A DNA stretch of 64,000 nt. It comes from Paragonimus westermani (taxonomy: Eukaryota; Platyhelminthes; Trematoda; Plagiorchiida; Troglotrematidae). Below are positions 25,618 to 39,700 of this stretch, in pieces. Positions within the stretch are counted from its first letter, which is position 1. Each line of letters begins with the position of its first letter. The stretch lies in contig QNGE01000763.1 of the NCBI GenBank assembly GCA_008508345.1, positions 94,250 to 158,249 of the forward strand, in the 5' to 3' direction. The position numbers and the translations under genes are program-made. The notes beneath the pieces were generated by a model. The model saw nothing but the letters and a program-made list of their open reading frames with translations. It searched no databases and had not been told where the DNA came from.

Positions 25618-26080
25618 TTGACACAATGCAGATTTTCAAACGCGGTCGAGGTTGCCTACTCGGCAACGAGATTTACCGTGTCGTTCAACACCTGCCCGCT
25701 AGTGGTGCCACGCCTTAAGGGTATTTTACGAAAGTTCTCTTCGTCTTTCTGTATCTGCTGTCTCACCTGTTGTTGTCAGGCTGGTTACGTTGGGAGGACC
25801 ACGAGGAGGTTACCAGAGTGGATTCCGGAACACCTGCCGAAATGACTTCGCAACAGATCGTTAAAGCCCATTTCCATTGCAATTGGCCCCCACTTAATCG
25901 ACACTGGCCATTAAATAGGTCTGGACGAGTTATCCCCAAGGTTCGTCAAGCCGGCTGCAGAGCTATCAGAATGCGATTGTTAGCTACCGCTGAGGCTACT
26001 GCTGTCAGAGTGCACTGCCCAAAAACAATTCGTACAAACCCTCCACCTCCCCTGACCAGTCATTCCACATCCAGTTGAAA
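25618..26080 (+). mobile_element. Penelope-like element PLE-3, endonuclease tail fragment
   Basis: Only the C-terminal part of the PLE protein remains. The 25618 frame contains a Cys-rich C-C-L-T-C-C-C-Q-A-G-Y-V-G-R-T segment, with the Y-V-G-R-T at 25786-25800 standing for the YIGRT of GIY-YIG. It is followed by T-R-R-L-P-E-W-I-P-E-H-L-P-K. After frameshifts the overlapping frame (25770-26078) gives C-R-A-I-R-M-R-L-L-A-T-A-E-A, which matches the tail of PLE-6 (V-G-F-R-M-L-T-V-A-E-A). The T-T-R-R-L motif places it with PLE-6 and PLE-7, not with PLE-1. The RT region is missing. Confidence 0.75.
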
Positions 26081-26279
26081 CCGGAGCAAGCGTGGATCGT
26101 TTGACACTGATGAGCGCATGTCTCATGACAGACACGTGTAAAACCCAACACATTTACCAACACTCTCACCGTCCCACAGTAGACTGTGATCTGTACCATT
26201 TCTTTAATTCTAATTTCCTGTTTAACTCGTTATAATTGTCATATATAACTCGCACATATTCCCATGTTACTGCGAAAGC

Positions 26280-26309
26280 CTGATGAGGATGACCGAAAAC
26301 AGCTGTTTG
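26280..26309 (+). ncRNA. Hammerhead-ribozyme-like core downstream of PLE-3
   Basis: CTGATGA (26280-26286), a two-pair helix II GG/CC with loop ATGA (26287-26294) and GAAA (26295-26298) match the hammerhead core without gaps. Helix III can be drawn as AAC (26298-26300) with GTT (26305-26307) around a four-base loop, leaving T26308 as the cleavage-site base of a TTT triplet. Helix I starts with C26279-G26309 and G26278-C26310, but I cannot extend it convincingly. Minimal type I hammerheads with very short helix III are described from PLEs, and this lies about 200 bases after the PLE-3 coding tail. Confidence 0.35.
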
Positions 26310-29300
26310 CAAGATTGACTCCTTACAATGGAGAAAGTGTTGTCAAATATCACATAGAATAAAATAAATTGGGTGACTGAAAGTTTTGAATGAATTTCGG
26401 TTGCAGACTGCACGATCCACTTGAACTGTGCATATTTACTTTGCATATTTACACAAAAATTTTATCGGTGGCTTACATGCTCGGTGGTGTAGCGGTCATA
26501 ATCATTTGCCAGAAGAAAATATAGCGGGTTATTTTGCTTCATATGTTCATGAACAAAGTTCATTTAGTTACATTCCGTGAATACGCAGACCTTAATAATG
26601 TGATTCTGCGTTCCTCATTCACATTTCATGAAGCCAATTCAGGTAATTTCTCTCAACAGTTCGATCAAAACGTCACCTTTTGAGGGTGAACTACATGAAC
26701 TGTTTTACATAAAACATTCTGTATATAAATAATGCACAATCCTAAAAAGCCAGACTTAGGAACGTATAAACCAGTCAGATATATAAGTTCATAAGAGTTT
26801 TATCAGTGTTGCAGAGAACAATTGGTTTTATAACTTCTTCCATGGTTTACGTTCAGTTTTGTTTGTCAGTTTTTGTACGTGTGTTATATAGCTAGGTAGA
26901 AGTACGGCTGCAACTTCTCAAAAATAGATCACGTGACACTAGCTTTTTGTAATACAGGTTTTATTTTGTGACCAAATGATTAAAAATGAAATTTCAGTTT
27001 GTGAAATATGGTAGTGGATAGCAGTAATTTAGTGACTGATAACCTTGAAAGTACTCAGTCATACAGGCTACAATTGTCCTTCAGATTCTGTTTTGTGATG
27101 CATCCTGTCGTGTGGATCTTGAAGATTTTGAATGTATCAGTGTCTTGATTTAACTGCATAGCACACAGAAAAGTTTCTGTTTCCGTTTTCTTATCCAGTG
27201 TGTCCGTAGTTCGTATTCAACCCCTGAACCGAGAGATAAATCGTTCTGTTACAATTAAGACTGTTCAGTATTAACCTCCATTTGTTTCATGCGACAAATA
27301 ATTGAAAACAGAAAAGCACTCTGATCACTGGTGCATTTACGGTTGCCCAGTAAACTTATAGTTATCGGATGAATGGAATAAAACTGACAGGTGTGACCTC
27401 ATTGTTACACCACATCGGCTGATACGTACGTGATCTGTCAGGTTAGCTCTTCATGAGGTCAGCTTGCGGTAAAGTACACCGGTATCATGCCTGTGTTAAT
27501 AATGTGGAAGCTTCACCCGAATGGGCTGAACTAGAGGTATTTTTCATAATCTTCCAGCCAGTATTTGTGTGTCGTGGATAGGAAACTACAACGTTTTATG
27601 TACGAAAGTAAGATCAAATGTGTCTGGACTAACGCGACAGATTCCAGCGGGGTGTATGGACTCTCCGCGTTATTTATCAAACTTTAATGATAAAAGTACA
27701 TGATAGTTCGGTCCCGTTATTTTTCTTAAAACTATTGAGTGATATATATTTAATACGCACAATACTTGTGCTTTTCTGAAGTACTTTATCAAGGACTAAC
27801 AGCTACCAGAAACTTACCTCTTGGTGAATTTCGATTCAAAATCTGATTGACTTCCAGGATTCAATGACATCACTAGTCATGCGTTTGAGCATAGCCCCGA
27901 AAGGTACAATTGTACAAAGTAAACTACCTACACAAAATGATCGCTCCGGCAGAACTCTTCCGAACCTAACTCGTTCACGTGATCCTAACTATTGACAACC
28001 AAGACCGATCAACTCTGTATTTGCACTCGAATTTCAAACGTATGAACTGCTAATATAACACATTTGCCTCCTGTCTTCTGTCTCATCCGGACAGGCATAT
28101 CTGATTCTTCCGTATGTTGAATATATGGCGCCTCCTTACAAGTTGACCAACCGTAAAGATGAGTAAACGATTTTCAATGATAAATGGACGCTGTGAGAGG
28201 GTAGCACTGGTTCCGCTTATGATCGAACCTCAGTCATGTATTTCTAGCGTGGCGTGCTAGAAAACTGTCGATGTAACGTGAGGTATCTCAGCCACAGCTA
28301 ATTCCTTTTTTATCGCACAGCCATCAACTGATCGCTGCTTACTGGTAACTTCCGATTGCTGGTTTTAGACAATCTCGGTTAAAAGGTTTACGTACACACA
28401 TATGTATATATTTTCTTCCTGGGTATTTAGGCTTTGCTAAATGTGGGCACTAAATGATTTGCCTCAGTGGCATTCCATTTCTATTCAAATGAACGTATTT
28501 CATGTTAGTTTTAATTGAGTCACACTGGCAACGTACTATTCAATATTGGATGAGATTGTGCAAAACACCCAGCTTAACAAGATCGGTTTAGGCTATCTAT
28601 CATCAGACCGAATACATGGTAGTCATATGAACTAATGTTTCCACGGTGAAATAAACACAACTGGTGACCAATGCAAAAATAAGGTCAACAACGTCACATA
28701 TACAAATGGAGAGAAGGTTTTGAAATAGTTACGTCACATTTAGGATAGCGTTGGAACCATGACAGTTTGTTCACTCCTGGCGTAAGCAGTGGGACCTGGT
28801 AATTGCAAAAAGTAGGCTTTTGATTTAACAACGTTGGGTTCTTCAACCGAATTCGGATAGCCTCAGACATAAACTGAATTCAGCATATCGCATCTTCCAA
28901 TTGTTTGCCACTGACTCGGCGAATTGGACGGAAAGAATGGTTGAGCTGACGGCCTGAGTAAAATTAACAACGTATTTCACAATCGCAGTAACCCGGCATA
29001 GTTCGGTTTGATAACGCTCGATTTTAAACAACCTTGTACTACTTAATCTAAGGCTAAACCAGGTTCTCTTTCGGTTTTTGGAGTTGCAACGTGCACCCTG
29101 ATTAAATCGGCGCGACGAGGACGCTGGGTGAGCGGTCGACACTTCAACCGTAACATCACAGCCATATTCTAACTCGTCCACTTCGTCAGAACCTGTGTTT
29201 TACTTACCTAAAGTCCGGCATTACAGAGCCAGAAGAGGATGGAACCGAAGTTTAGGCTGGAATAAACGAGTACCGAGTGTTGACTCCCTTAACCTAGGTC

Positions 29301-32300
29301 TCTGCAGTATAAGAATATCTACTTTGTCGAGGTGTTAAAAGGATCATTGTGTTGCAAAATATTAACATGGCCATGAATAAACCTGAAACACATTAGCAAA
29401 TGCTCAAGAAACACTGGGAGTGATGCCAGGGCTACAGTGAGTACGCATTAAAATGCGATAGGTATTGGGGTGAAGGCGATGGTCATTCAGCAACACTGAA
29501 TTTCACTACAATGCATCCTACTTCTCATAATAGTGGTGCGTTTGGAACATATCTGCTTATGGATGTGTTTATCGCATACGGGAATACTGTAGAACAGGAT
29601 GTACTGAGAACGTCGGACTTAGTCATTTTCCTCTCAGTTGTTCGGGCTTGAGATGTACGGACAATCACCGGTCGAGGTACATCGAAAATCCGACTACTGA
29701 TAGCATTCGTAGTTGGCACAAAGGTGTTAGTTTACAGCGTTCTCGTCATTAAGGATTTTCTTTTTTGAACTGACTCTTGATTTTGGTAGAACTCAGATTT
29801 ATGATACGGTAAATAATAGATAAGAAGTAAAGACATTTCGGGAAAAACACTGTACGGCCACAAGTAATGATCCTACACAAGAAAATACTCGGGGGGCTTA
29901 CGAAAAAAGGTGTACATTAGTTGAATTGCCTTGAAAGCACACTCCCAGTTTCTTAACCGTTTTCACTCACCAGTTATACTGATCTGATTAAACTATACCA
30001 TACTGACCGTTAGACATACTGTTTATGCTACCCAATCTTGAGAATGAAAAAACGGCACAAATGAGTTGTAAACGCGGTACTAGCTGAAAAGAAATAAACA
30101 TTTGATATTCCTTTGATAAGAGCTGTGGTCGAGGTTCTTTAGGCATTCCTAATCTATTAGTTGGGACACACCCGGCGAATTATGAACCTTGAACACTACT
30201 TGTGACATCTTGCTATGTAATGTTACAACACCATTCTACGTTATGAAGCATTTCTTATAAACACTTTTAGGACTTCTTCAGTGATCTACGAACCCGGCTG
30301 AACACGAGCTGGAGGACACGAATAATTGCCTATTGGTTGCACAATTGAGAATTAGTTTACATAAATCACGGCAAAGCAGTTCATAGCTCATAGATGAGTC
30401 ACAGATTCTTTTATTCTCATGTGTACATTACTACCTCATTATATGTCATTGTCACACTTTCATCGGGTGTTAAAAACTCACACGTGCATGAATGTCCACT
30501 CGAAAAGTACCAATATTGTTACAGTAATAGTGATCAGATAGAGAAAAAATAAAGTATCCGGCTTATGTTTGATATTTCAATATGTAATCAGTACGGTCAT
30601 AAATAAGTAAAAAGTATTCGTGATAGGTGGGAAACAAAGTGACAGTACAGACCCACTGTCCAGTTCACAACAGAATCTTATGTCTCTTGACCGAGAGTGG
30701 TTCTTTACATGGGTAGGAGCAAGAGACGAGTTTGGAACATCTCAAGTCATGGAAGTTATAAGACAACAGCATACTTAAAAGTAATGTGACAGATATGGTA
30801 ATTCAGAACAGATCAGAGTGTAAAAATCTGTGGTTTCATCTGGATTGAAACCAGCGACAGAAGCTGAATGCCCAATAGCGACAAACGTTCTATCAGTTAA
30901 GCTCGGCTGGTAGAGGTCTTGACAGTTTTAGGAGTGCTGTTTCTGCTGCTGGTTCAAGAATGAACAGTTTTTCTGAATACATCACTCAGTTACACACAGT
31001 ACTAACAAGGTTTTAGTAGGTTTTTAGGATTTCATTACTGAGTGATTTGGACTGGTTGACTGAAAACTTATAAACCACCGTAAATGCTTTATTAAAATTC
31101 ATCTGGTGGCCCTTCGTAAAAGTTGGCACTGAGTGATTATTGTGGTCTTGATTGTAATGAGTTCATCTTCAGTTTCTGCTATAATTATGTCATGTCAATC
31201 ATGATTGAGGAATAACTTGTTAGTTACATTCGACTGTCCCCGGACAAAATAGAAATTTTTGTGCTGACAAACAGCTAATTCTAACGGATTTGTGAAACGC
31301 TTAAACAAATAGTATTCCTTTCTCTGCTAGCAAATATACATGCTTTTGCCTGACTTATTTCCGACTGGTTTGCACCCAAAGCAGAGGGTTCTGTAGCCTT
31401 TGCTGTCGATCGTTAAAGTATTATTGGTGAAATAATTGATCAAAAATTTCTAGAAAAAACCTAATTAGCAACCTAATATAGATAGCAGAGTTGGACAAGA
31501 ATTTGGATGCTGATGTATTCTCCTGTTAGATGAAGTTTCACATTGACAAGTTAGATGAAATTGACAGGCGGCATTTACCGATACAAAATAGGTGTAAACT
31601 ACACATGACTACTTTAGTTATTTAGTCACATCATGGTTCATCTGAAATTTCAGTGGTTGGGATGAAAAACAATCGGTCTGATAAACTCTCTGTTCGTGAA
31701 CGAAATGGGTGGCCTAGTAGTCACAGATGGTTTTGATAAAATTTTGAGAAAGCGCAATTCGCAAAGAAAGTAATATAATCGAAATGACTTCTGTCTTGAA
31801 AATGAGTGAACGTCACTGGTACAATCAGCAAGTTTTTACACATTTTTGCCAAACCTTAATCTTTCAATCGGTGCACTGTTTAGCTCGACATTTTTGTGGC
31901 ATGAGGGTAAAACAGAAGTGTATAGGGTTGACAATAATTTGTACTCATTTTATACAAGTAGATGTCCTCGTGCATGTCTGGCGTGAATGGTCGACATGTT
32001 TTTCTGTCGTACTGTGAACCTCTGAGTGTTAGTTAACTTGGAGTCGTCTCGAAGTCGGCAAGTGATCATAATCCTTCATCACTATATTTTAACCGGTTCG
32101 GCAAAGGTGTGAAGTGAAAAACACAAGCATCTGGACTGCCTGTTAAGTGTACGCGAATTATTAAACTCAAGGCGTACTCTGTTTGATCGGCATATTTGTG
32201 TTCATCAACCTGTGTTCCTCAGCCGTACAGAGAAAAAAGCGGGTACGTTTTATTTTGGGTCGTCATCCAGCTCACCGTCAGATAGCCCAACCTTCTGGAA

Positions 32301-32803
32301 CAACAAATATCCAGTTCAGTCAAGCGCATAGGATCGATAACTGGGTGTGTCTACAGCATCCACAAGTTGTGTCAGGTGCATGGAATTATCAAGACCTGTA
32401 AAGCCAGATAGCAATGCGAAAGTGGTGCGCGCACAACCTTCATATTGGTCGTCACACGTACTGTCTGCTCACTCTGATAGCTTGTTTTTCTAGTGTGTCC
32501 AAAAATGTGCCGACAAGAAAAACATGTGGAGTTAATTCTGTTTGATTCTCGAGGTCATCATAGGATGAAGCAGGCTGGCGATGCCCTTCCAGTCAGGTAT
32601 CGAGCTGGATGACAGCACAGACGTTCGATACATAAGACGAGGCTTTAAGCGTTGTTGCGTCTGTGCTGCTGGATATCCGAAGTCATCCTGGCCACAGCAA
32701 ACTTGTTATACATCTGATGTTTTCTAAAATGACTAGGCTGAATCAGGCGGCCACAGCCAAGTGACCAGGGAAGAACGACAACGAATATCTATTGTCAAGT
32801 TGA
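26310..32803. other. Unassigned intergenic DNA
   Basis: About 6.5 kb without a recognised gene or repeat. The longest frame is 112 codons on the minus strand (28843-29181) with no motif I know. A short inverted repeat, CAGCACAGACG at 32613-32623 and CGTCTGTGCTG at 32658-32668, lies just before the first SINE copy. Confidence 0.5.
32613..32668. repeat. Perfect 11-base inverted repeat, 34-base loop
   Basis: The arms at 32613-32623 and 32658-32668 are exact reverse complements. The segment lies about 140 bases from the SINE copy at 32.8 kb. Whether the two belong to one element is not clear. Confidence 0.6.
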
Positions 32804-33060
32804 CAATCACTCACATTTGATCGCAGCGTTCGCATTCAAATAGACTTTGCAGCCAGCCTCTTTCGAAAACAAGCACTAGACTCGAGTTTCGCTCTCATTA
32901 GAGCTCGTCAGTAGTGCATATCCTTGCCACGGCCTGGATTTGAACTCCGGACATTCCAATCATGAGGCAACCGTGTTAACCACTGCGCCATTGACCTCAC
33001 ATTAGGCACGACCGAATCATCAAATCTGAACGCTCAACCACTCTCGCTTGTGAGCAATGA
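32804..33060 (-). mobile_element. tRNA-derived SINE, copy 1 (best preserved)
   Basis: Read on the minus strand this is a tRNA-like head followed by a unique body. A pol III A box, TGGCGCAGTGG, lies at 32990-32980. A B box, GAGTTCAAATCC, follows at 32947-32936. Between them is CTCATGATTGGAATGTC, which resembles the anticodon arm and extra loop of elongator tRNA-Met (CAT anticodon). The body runs to about 32804. Three diverged copies occur in this window, all in the same orientation, which makes this a dispersed family rather than a tRNA gene. No intact acceptor stem is present. SINEs of this kind are pol III transcripts that rely on a LINE for reverse transcription. Confidence 0.78.
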
Positions 33061-36000
33061 ATATCTACTGAATTAACAACGGTGAAACTTAATAAGTAGG
33101 ATACTAACACCATGCTTTGTTTGTTTCTCTATTTTGAAACGAACTTAAGGAAAATTAAAAATTAAAAACGAGCAAATAACTACAAGGACCATATTCATTC
33201 TGCAGGGTTTTTCATCACTTATCATATTTATTCAACTGTTTACCACATTCAAACACAATTTGTTAGCTCTGTCTTCATTCCCGTGCACCAACTTTTAGCC
33301 ACTTTTCTACGCTCCACCCGTGGTAAGTGAGTAAGAATGGTGCTAGAGAGTCCTACTAAAGTCCAACGTATTCAGTTAAGAATTCGTAGTTCGTCAACTA
33401 TCACATGTGGAAACCGAAGTGATACTCTTCTATAAAAATGCACCCAATGCTACTAACAGTTGTGTGCCATTACTTTTCGGGTTGCACAATACAGACGCCC
33501 AGGTCAATCTGACTTTCAAACGTCAGAATAACTCGAGGTGATTCTCGTCTCTCTAAGAAGGTCGCACATTTCCACCGAACTATCCAAGGGAAGTGAGCCT
33601 CCATCCACTTTGAACGGCGCTCAATATGTATGCGCCTGGAGACAAACGGACGACCTGCCTCTCTTTAGTTCAACCAGGGACTCCAGCTGAACACACCAGG
33701 CGATTCAACGGTTACATGGACATTTACGCAATGAAGCTGATGCTCGAGTGGTTCACGGAAAGGATGTATCACATTTCCTAGACCATGCCTTTACTGGTTT
33801 ATGTCACGCGGACTTGTTGCAAGAACATTTGCCATTTATATTCCTAAATATGATTAACCAGATATTTCAAGTTGTTAATAATCCAACTGATCGACGAAGC
33901 CGTGCATGAGGGGTCAGGACGTCTAACGAAGAAAACCCTAGTCTTCAAACAGGAAATTCAAAGCGAATGCTTAGATCGTTTTCCGCCTAATCATGCGTGT
34001 TATTCTGGGTATGGTGTCCAATCAGGTAAAACCTTGACACATGTGGCTAGTTCGTCTGAAAACTGATTATCTTAAGAATGAATGACATCTAGTAAAGACC
34101 ATGAGGACGGTTAACAGTGCCAGAAAGTAAACGCACACCGGAGATGCCACGAAAATAGTGCCATTTTTACTTCAGTTTCCAAACTAGTAAGCTATTGTTA
34201 ACTAACCTAATCCGCTTAGTTTCATCAGGAGTTTACATGTGTATGTATGGTTGGCACCGGCCAAAATCTAGAAATCTCAGTGCTTGATGCCTGTTCAGCA
34301 GTGCTTGTGATTCACACGTTTTTCCAAAATGGAGCTGATACACTTTAGCCTAAACCAAAAGCTTGGTTGGATGGTGTGAGCTAGGTACCATGCACAGCCT
34401 ACTTGAATAAATGTGCCAGGATGAGAAACTGTTGGAACTTCTACGTGGCTGCATTCCACATTTACTGATCACCTCCTGCACATGTTAAATAATTCAGTGA
34501 AACTCTGGGTATGTATGAGACGAGGTGAAACCTGTCAGTCGGTCAGTCAGCTAATATGTACGTTAAGAAATATCTGTTACTGCCCGTGACGTGTCTGGTG
34601 AAATCTTTCATTTCAAAGTTGATCCAAGTTTCATCGGAGCCCCCACTTCTACTCTCAGCCTCATTCCCCACCCCGATAAAGAAGGCATAATTTCTGTTTC
34701 AGATAAGAATGTGCCGCACTAACGAGTTCACACTTTTATTTCTTTACGTGTCGAAACCCATACAAGAAAAGTTGTTGAAGCTTTCGCAAAAGGTACCTAT
34801 GAAATTGCAAGTTAAATGTTTCACGCAAAGTTTAAAAGTTGAGTAACGATCATCCTGTCATTATCACTAGTCAACAGTTAAATGTGACTTATGTTAGCCA
34901 TTACCATATAAATAACTTTTACATCACAGCCATGTGAGAATCCGATCAAATCATATCCCTCCCAGGTGTTTACCTCTATCTATTCCACCTCTACTGTTTC
35001 TAACCGTTAACCGAACCTTGACCCAAGTGTCTCAGTTATGTCGTGTCAATTTGCTAGTTGTGAGGATAGCCAACTGTCGGTTATTGTACTTTGCTTGAGT
35101 ACGGCGTGCATCACCTTTTTTGGAGTTCAGCTCGTCACCATTGTTTCTGAACCTGTTGACTGTTGTGGATGCCATGTCATGTGACTGCAGTTCATCTGTA
35201 GCCTATTCGGCACCAAATTGTAATTCGTTCCCCGGAAACGGGCTGTTGGTTAAAGCTGTTGAGAGTGTCTAACTGTTCGATTTGATAAGTGGTTCACTAG
35301 CATTCTGACATTGTGATCTAAACTTGCTCTGATTATTTGGGATCGTTTGCTTACCGATGCGCCTTGCTCACCGTCTTCGCGGGAGATTGTACGGCAACTA
35401 CTCCATGGTGAAAACTTTATACACACTTCATTTTTGCTCCAATACTGAATTCAAAAGCTGAGCTGTCGTTCAGAAACAAACGTTGGTGATTCATTTACAC
35501 AACCCTGGAGGAAAAGATGAAGTGAAAGTTGGGAGATTTATTGCTCTTATGTGGCTTTACAGAGTTGGTAGTTACGAAGATACTCAACTGCATAAATCTA
35601 GGCATCCACTAGACTTGAACGGGTTACAGAAGCAGCTTGTTTGGAAGGGAAACGCCTTCTACTAGCTGATCTGCAAAACCATCCGGAGAGCTCAGAGAAG
35701 TCACCCTTGGAATCACTTACCTAGCCATGAAAATGCTACGGAATCCACCAAATTGTCCGAGAGATTAACCAACCAAAAGAAGCCGCTTCTTGGAACTTAC
35801 AAGTGGTCCATACGTAAGTAAAGACAAAAATGAATGCGCCGTCATTCGCGAACCAGTTTTGACAAACCACCATTCCCAGCATGGGTTGTAATGCAGATAA
35901 GACGTTTATTTTCCTTTCCATTAAAAGGCGTATTTTTTCCAGACCAACTACCTCTATTCAAAATTCTGCTGTTCGCGGAAAAATTGGACCAACGAGTTTG

Positions 36001-36469
36001 GTATTTTTAAATGTAGTTGAAGTTACGTTGAATTTGTATTTACCAGACCGATGTTCCTCTGTAAGACCTCCTCAACATTCATATCTAGACGGGAGTACAA
36101 ATTTCAGCCCTTATTGTGGGCACGAACTTCACACAGCATATCTGAACAAACGAGACCATCGTTTCAGTGAGAAATCAGCTGATCCCCAGCTGTTGGGTAT
36201 GAATAATGTACATCCGTGATCGGTCATCACCAGAATTCACAACTGTTTTTTGGAAATTAAGCCCATAAAAATCGTCAAGGAGTCCACCCTTAACATCGAC
36301 ATTAAACACGACTGTTCTGCGCATGAGCTGTATTGTTTACTAGTTCAGAGAGTCACAGCATGTTTAAAAACGGTTAGCACCGAAACTCTCGTCTATGGCT
36401 GGTCCAAATCATTTAGCTTGTGTAGCTGCCGTGTTGCCAATCTACGGATTATGTATACAGACGCTGACC
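33061..36469. other. Unassigned intergenic DNA
   Basis: I recognise no gene or repeat. The longest frame is 112 codons (35881-36219, + strand), without a nameable domain. Confidence 0.5.
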
Positions 36470-36728
36470 GATTCTCACTCATATTTGATCACAACTGTCG
36501 CATTCCCATAGACTTTTCAATCAGCTCCTTCCGAAAACAAACACTATATCCGAGTTTCGCTCTCATTAGAGCTCGCCAGTAGCGTATATTCTTGCCACTG
36601 CCTGGAATAGATCTCTGGCCACACTTTCCTAAGACAATCGTGTTGAACACTGCGACATTGAGCTGACTTTGAGCACGATGGAACTATGGTACCCGAACGC
36701 TCCAGTTTTTTGGGTTGTGAGCAAAGAA
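36470..36728 (-). mobile_element. tRNA-derived SINE, copy 2
   Basis: This copy matches copy 1 over its whole length. The landmarks, read on the + strand, are the CGAGTTTCGCTCTCATTAGA block, CTTGCCAC, a degraded B-box region (GGAATAGATC), and ACTGCGACATTGA at the A box. The internal promoter is damaged at the B box, so it is a dead copy. A 110-codon plus-strand frame (36250-36582) runs into it and is not taken as a gene. Confidence 0.72.
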
Positions 36729-39700
36729 GTCTGTTAAGACGACTTAAAACCAGTTACTTTCTCACTCCTAATGATGAGTAGAGGACTAATGTGATAGAAC
36801 TTGAAGTTTTTCAGTTAATATTCGATAGAAAGGGTTACAGTAGGCTTCAATCGGTTCAGTGAGTACATAGCAACTGAAAGCTTTTCCATGAGAGTGACCG
36901 TTCACAGAAACTTAACGGAGACATCATATCGAGCTAGCCAAAAACTCAGAAGAACTCAACAGCTGTTACAAGAAGACGAGAACCACCAGTAATAGAAAAA
37001 GTAGATTACGGCAGACCTCTCGAGTCGACGAACTAATACTTCCAAAACTGTGTAACCAATGTCCTTTTTTCTGTGGTTTACTGATTGCCTAGAAGGCTTT
37101 CGAATACAAAGCGGGATTTTCTGCAAAAGGAACGAAACATGTGGTTCTGCACTCAGCACAAATGTTCTGAAGGTCACAGGCACCACATAAGTACCGGAAC
37201 CAGTGTATTGACGCAATGAAATAACAGTTGATGGGGTTTATCCAAGAAACTTGCATCGATTTTTGACCATCTTACCTGCACCCCTTGATAAGCAGCGTGC
37301 GTAGCCGAGGAACATGGATTTTCATGGAAAATGGGGAACCCATTCTAGTTTTATGGAACAAAATATGTTCTGAACTGAGGTTTCCGTATGATTTTAGAAT
37401 GGACAAACCGTTGAAGAATGGCACGCGTAAACAGCCTATTCTTTTATTCAGTGTGTGTAAACAAATGGATTTTCGAAATCTCCATAGATGCGTATGATAT
37501 TCGAAAATTTTTGCTGTTTGTATAGAGAAGAGCTTAATTGACGTAACCCGGAGAATGAAAGAAACCGACACAGAAGTGGCCGGAAATTACGTCTTCGTTG
37601 ATCGACAACTGTGCTATAACTGTACTAGTTACACTCAGCCAAAAACAAATGTACGATCACTGGTGATGTCATGGCAATCTGTCTCACTCTTTATTGATAT
37701 GACTATCAAAGCTGATTTTATCAATTATGTTTTGATTGGTGCATCCCGAGTGTTTATGTTCTATCCAAAGGACAACATCTCACTTTCGTCTATGAAGGGC
37801 AACTACCGGTTCTTCCATGGTCTGTAATTTTCTGCGACCATAATCAAACATGATATCTGGATGAGTTGAGCCAGAAATGGAATACAAAACGCTACAGACT
37901 AATTCCAACATTGGTATCACTACAGATGAATATTTATAGTTGCGCGGAGGTTGAACTAATCTCTTTTAAGGGTTCACTGATTTTATTGTTCATTTTTCCA
38001 ATTACTTCATCGAGGGTCTGAAAACGGCCTGTTTCCCTAACTCCAAGGTTGCTTATCTGTCCATACACACAGTGGGAGTCATGACTACATCTCTCAGTGT
38101 GTTGGCTGAGAACGCAATCAAGGTTTTTGATCAGTCTATACGAATTTGGTTATTGCAATCTAAACGTCGTTCACAATTGATATTCGTCATTACATTCAAC
38201 CGAACGGTTCCAGGAAGCATTGTTTAAAGGACAGCAGTGTATTCATGTTTCGTTCTGGTTATAATGCATCACTGGCACATATCCATATCCAGACCTCAAT
38301 GATCACCCTAGTTCTCGCAGTTTTGAGACAAGCCTGTTAATCATCATTGCACTGACTGACCTTATTCCCATACCCAAATTTTCAGCCACAAATTCATCTG
38401 ATCGGCGAGGATTTGTTACGTGTGAACAAGTGCGGAGTTAGGGAAACTGTTCGGGTCAAACTTATCTTAGACCGTTAGATAGTTCCGTTTGACGCGGGCG
38501 GCGTTGATTGTACAGGTCTAAGACTATTCATGTTAGACATGAGCACAATAGACCGAACTAACTAACACCTAGGATTTCGTAAGTAACATTGTGAATATAT
38601 TCCAAATCGTTGAAAGAACACTAGATTTTAACAGCAACCGACAACAGGTTCGCTCCTTTGTGTGGTTAATGAAATCGTGTGCGCAACACTGTAGTGTCTT
38701 GTTCGACGCAACTAACCACTGATGCATAAGTTGAACCAACTTCTCAACATTGGGACACCCAAGGATCGTACATAAAAAGCAGCTCTGGTTGAGGTGAAAC
38801 GACTATAATACCAGCAAGCGGGCTTCCCCTGATAGGGTTTACCCAGTGTACAGTTCCGGACCGTTACACACGCTGCAAGAATCATTTGCTCAATTATTTG
38901 GATGGCTGAATTAGGCAGCTTTGGTCTACTGATCGCCAACTCTGTTTGAAATACCTTGATACCCTTTCCTCCAAATAACCTATTTTCCCCCCGAAAGGTC
39001 ACAATAACTTGACCAAACAAGACTACTCCATAAATATACGTATCATACACAGTGACGAATAAGCCAAGTTGATGCACTTGATGTCTTTGATAACTTCAGC
39101 CATTGTGACTTGTAACTGACATAATGTTATCAGTGAACGACTGCATACGAGACCTCAATGAGGATGTATGTTTTATACTATCCTGACAAAGTGTGCTATC
39201 ACTGACCGATTTCCCGATAACTTTCGTGCGTGCGTACGAAACGTTACGATTTTCAAATGGCTTTTTGAAACCCTTAAGCTATGCAGGACATAGGGCTTTC
39301 TAACGTCGTTGCACATGACTTGGTAGCTTGTGGAACTTCTATGAAAACGAACTTACCACGCACTGTGTTCTTCATATTAATTAGGACATTTAAGTTGATC
39401 AGTGCATGATGTGATCTTGTGACTTACACAATTGGATATTAGAATATTTTCCGTGGATTATTACTGTCCCTTGACTTGCACCCCGAACGCCAACTCATTG
39501 CTTAATGAATTGTCAAACATGTCTTTCGCACAGATCAAACCAGAGCCAACTTTGTGTATTCCAGGGGTGAATGACACACAGTGATATACGAACAAATTTT
39601 CGGAGAAACTCTTAAATCATTGTCATTTTTGTATCCGAATAATTTAACCTTGTTTTGCGTTCTGCGTCCCCCTTTATAATGGCGCCACAAAACTAGTAAC

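Noticed and set aside
28843..29181. 112-codon minus-strand frame as a gene
   Set aside because: No motif, no neighbouring exon and no splice-linked continuation; the length is within chance for the window.
32936..32990. A functional tRNA-Met gene on the minus strand
   Set aside because: The acceptor stem and T-arm pairing are missing and the segment continues into a repeated body shared with three other loci, so it is a SINE head.
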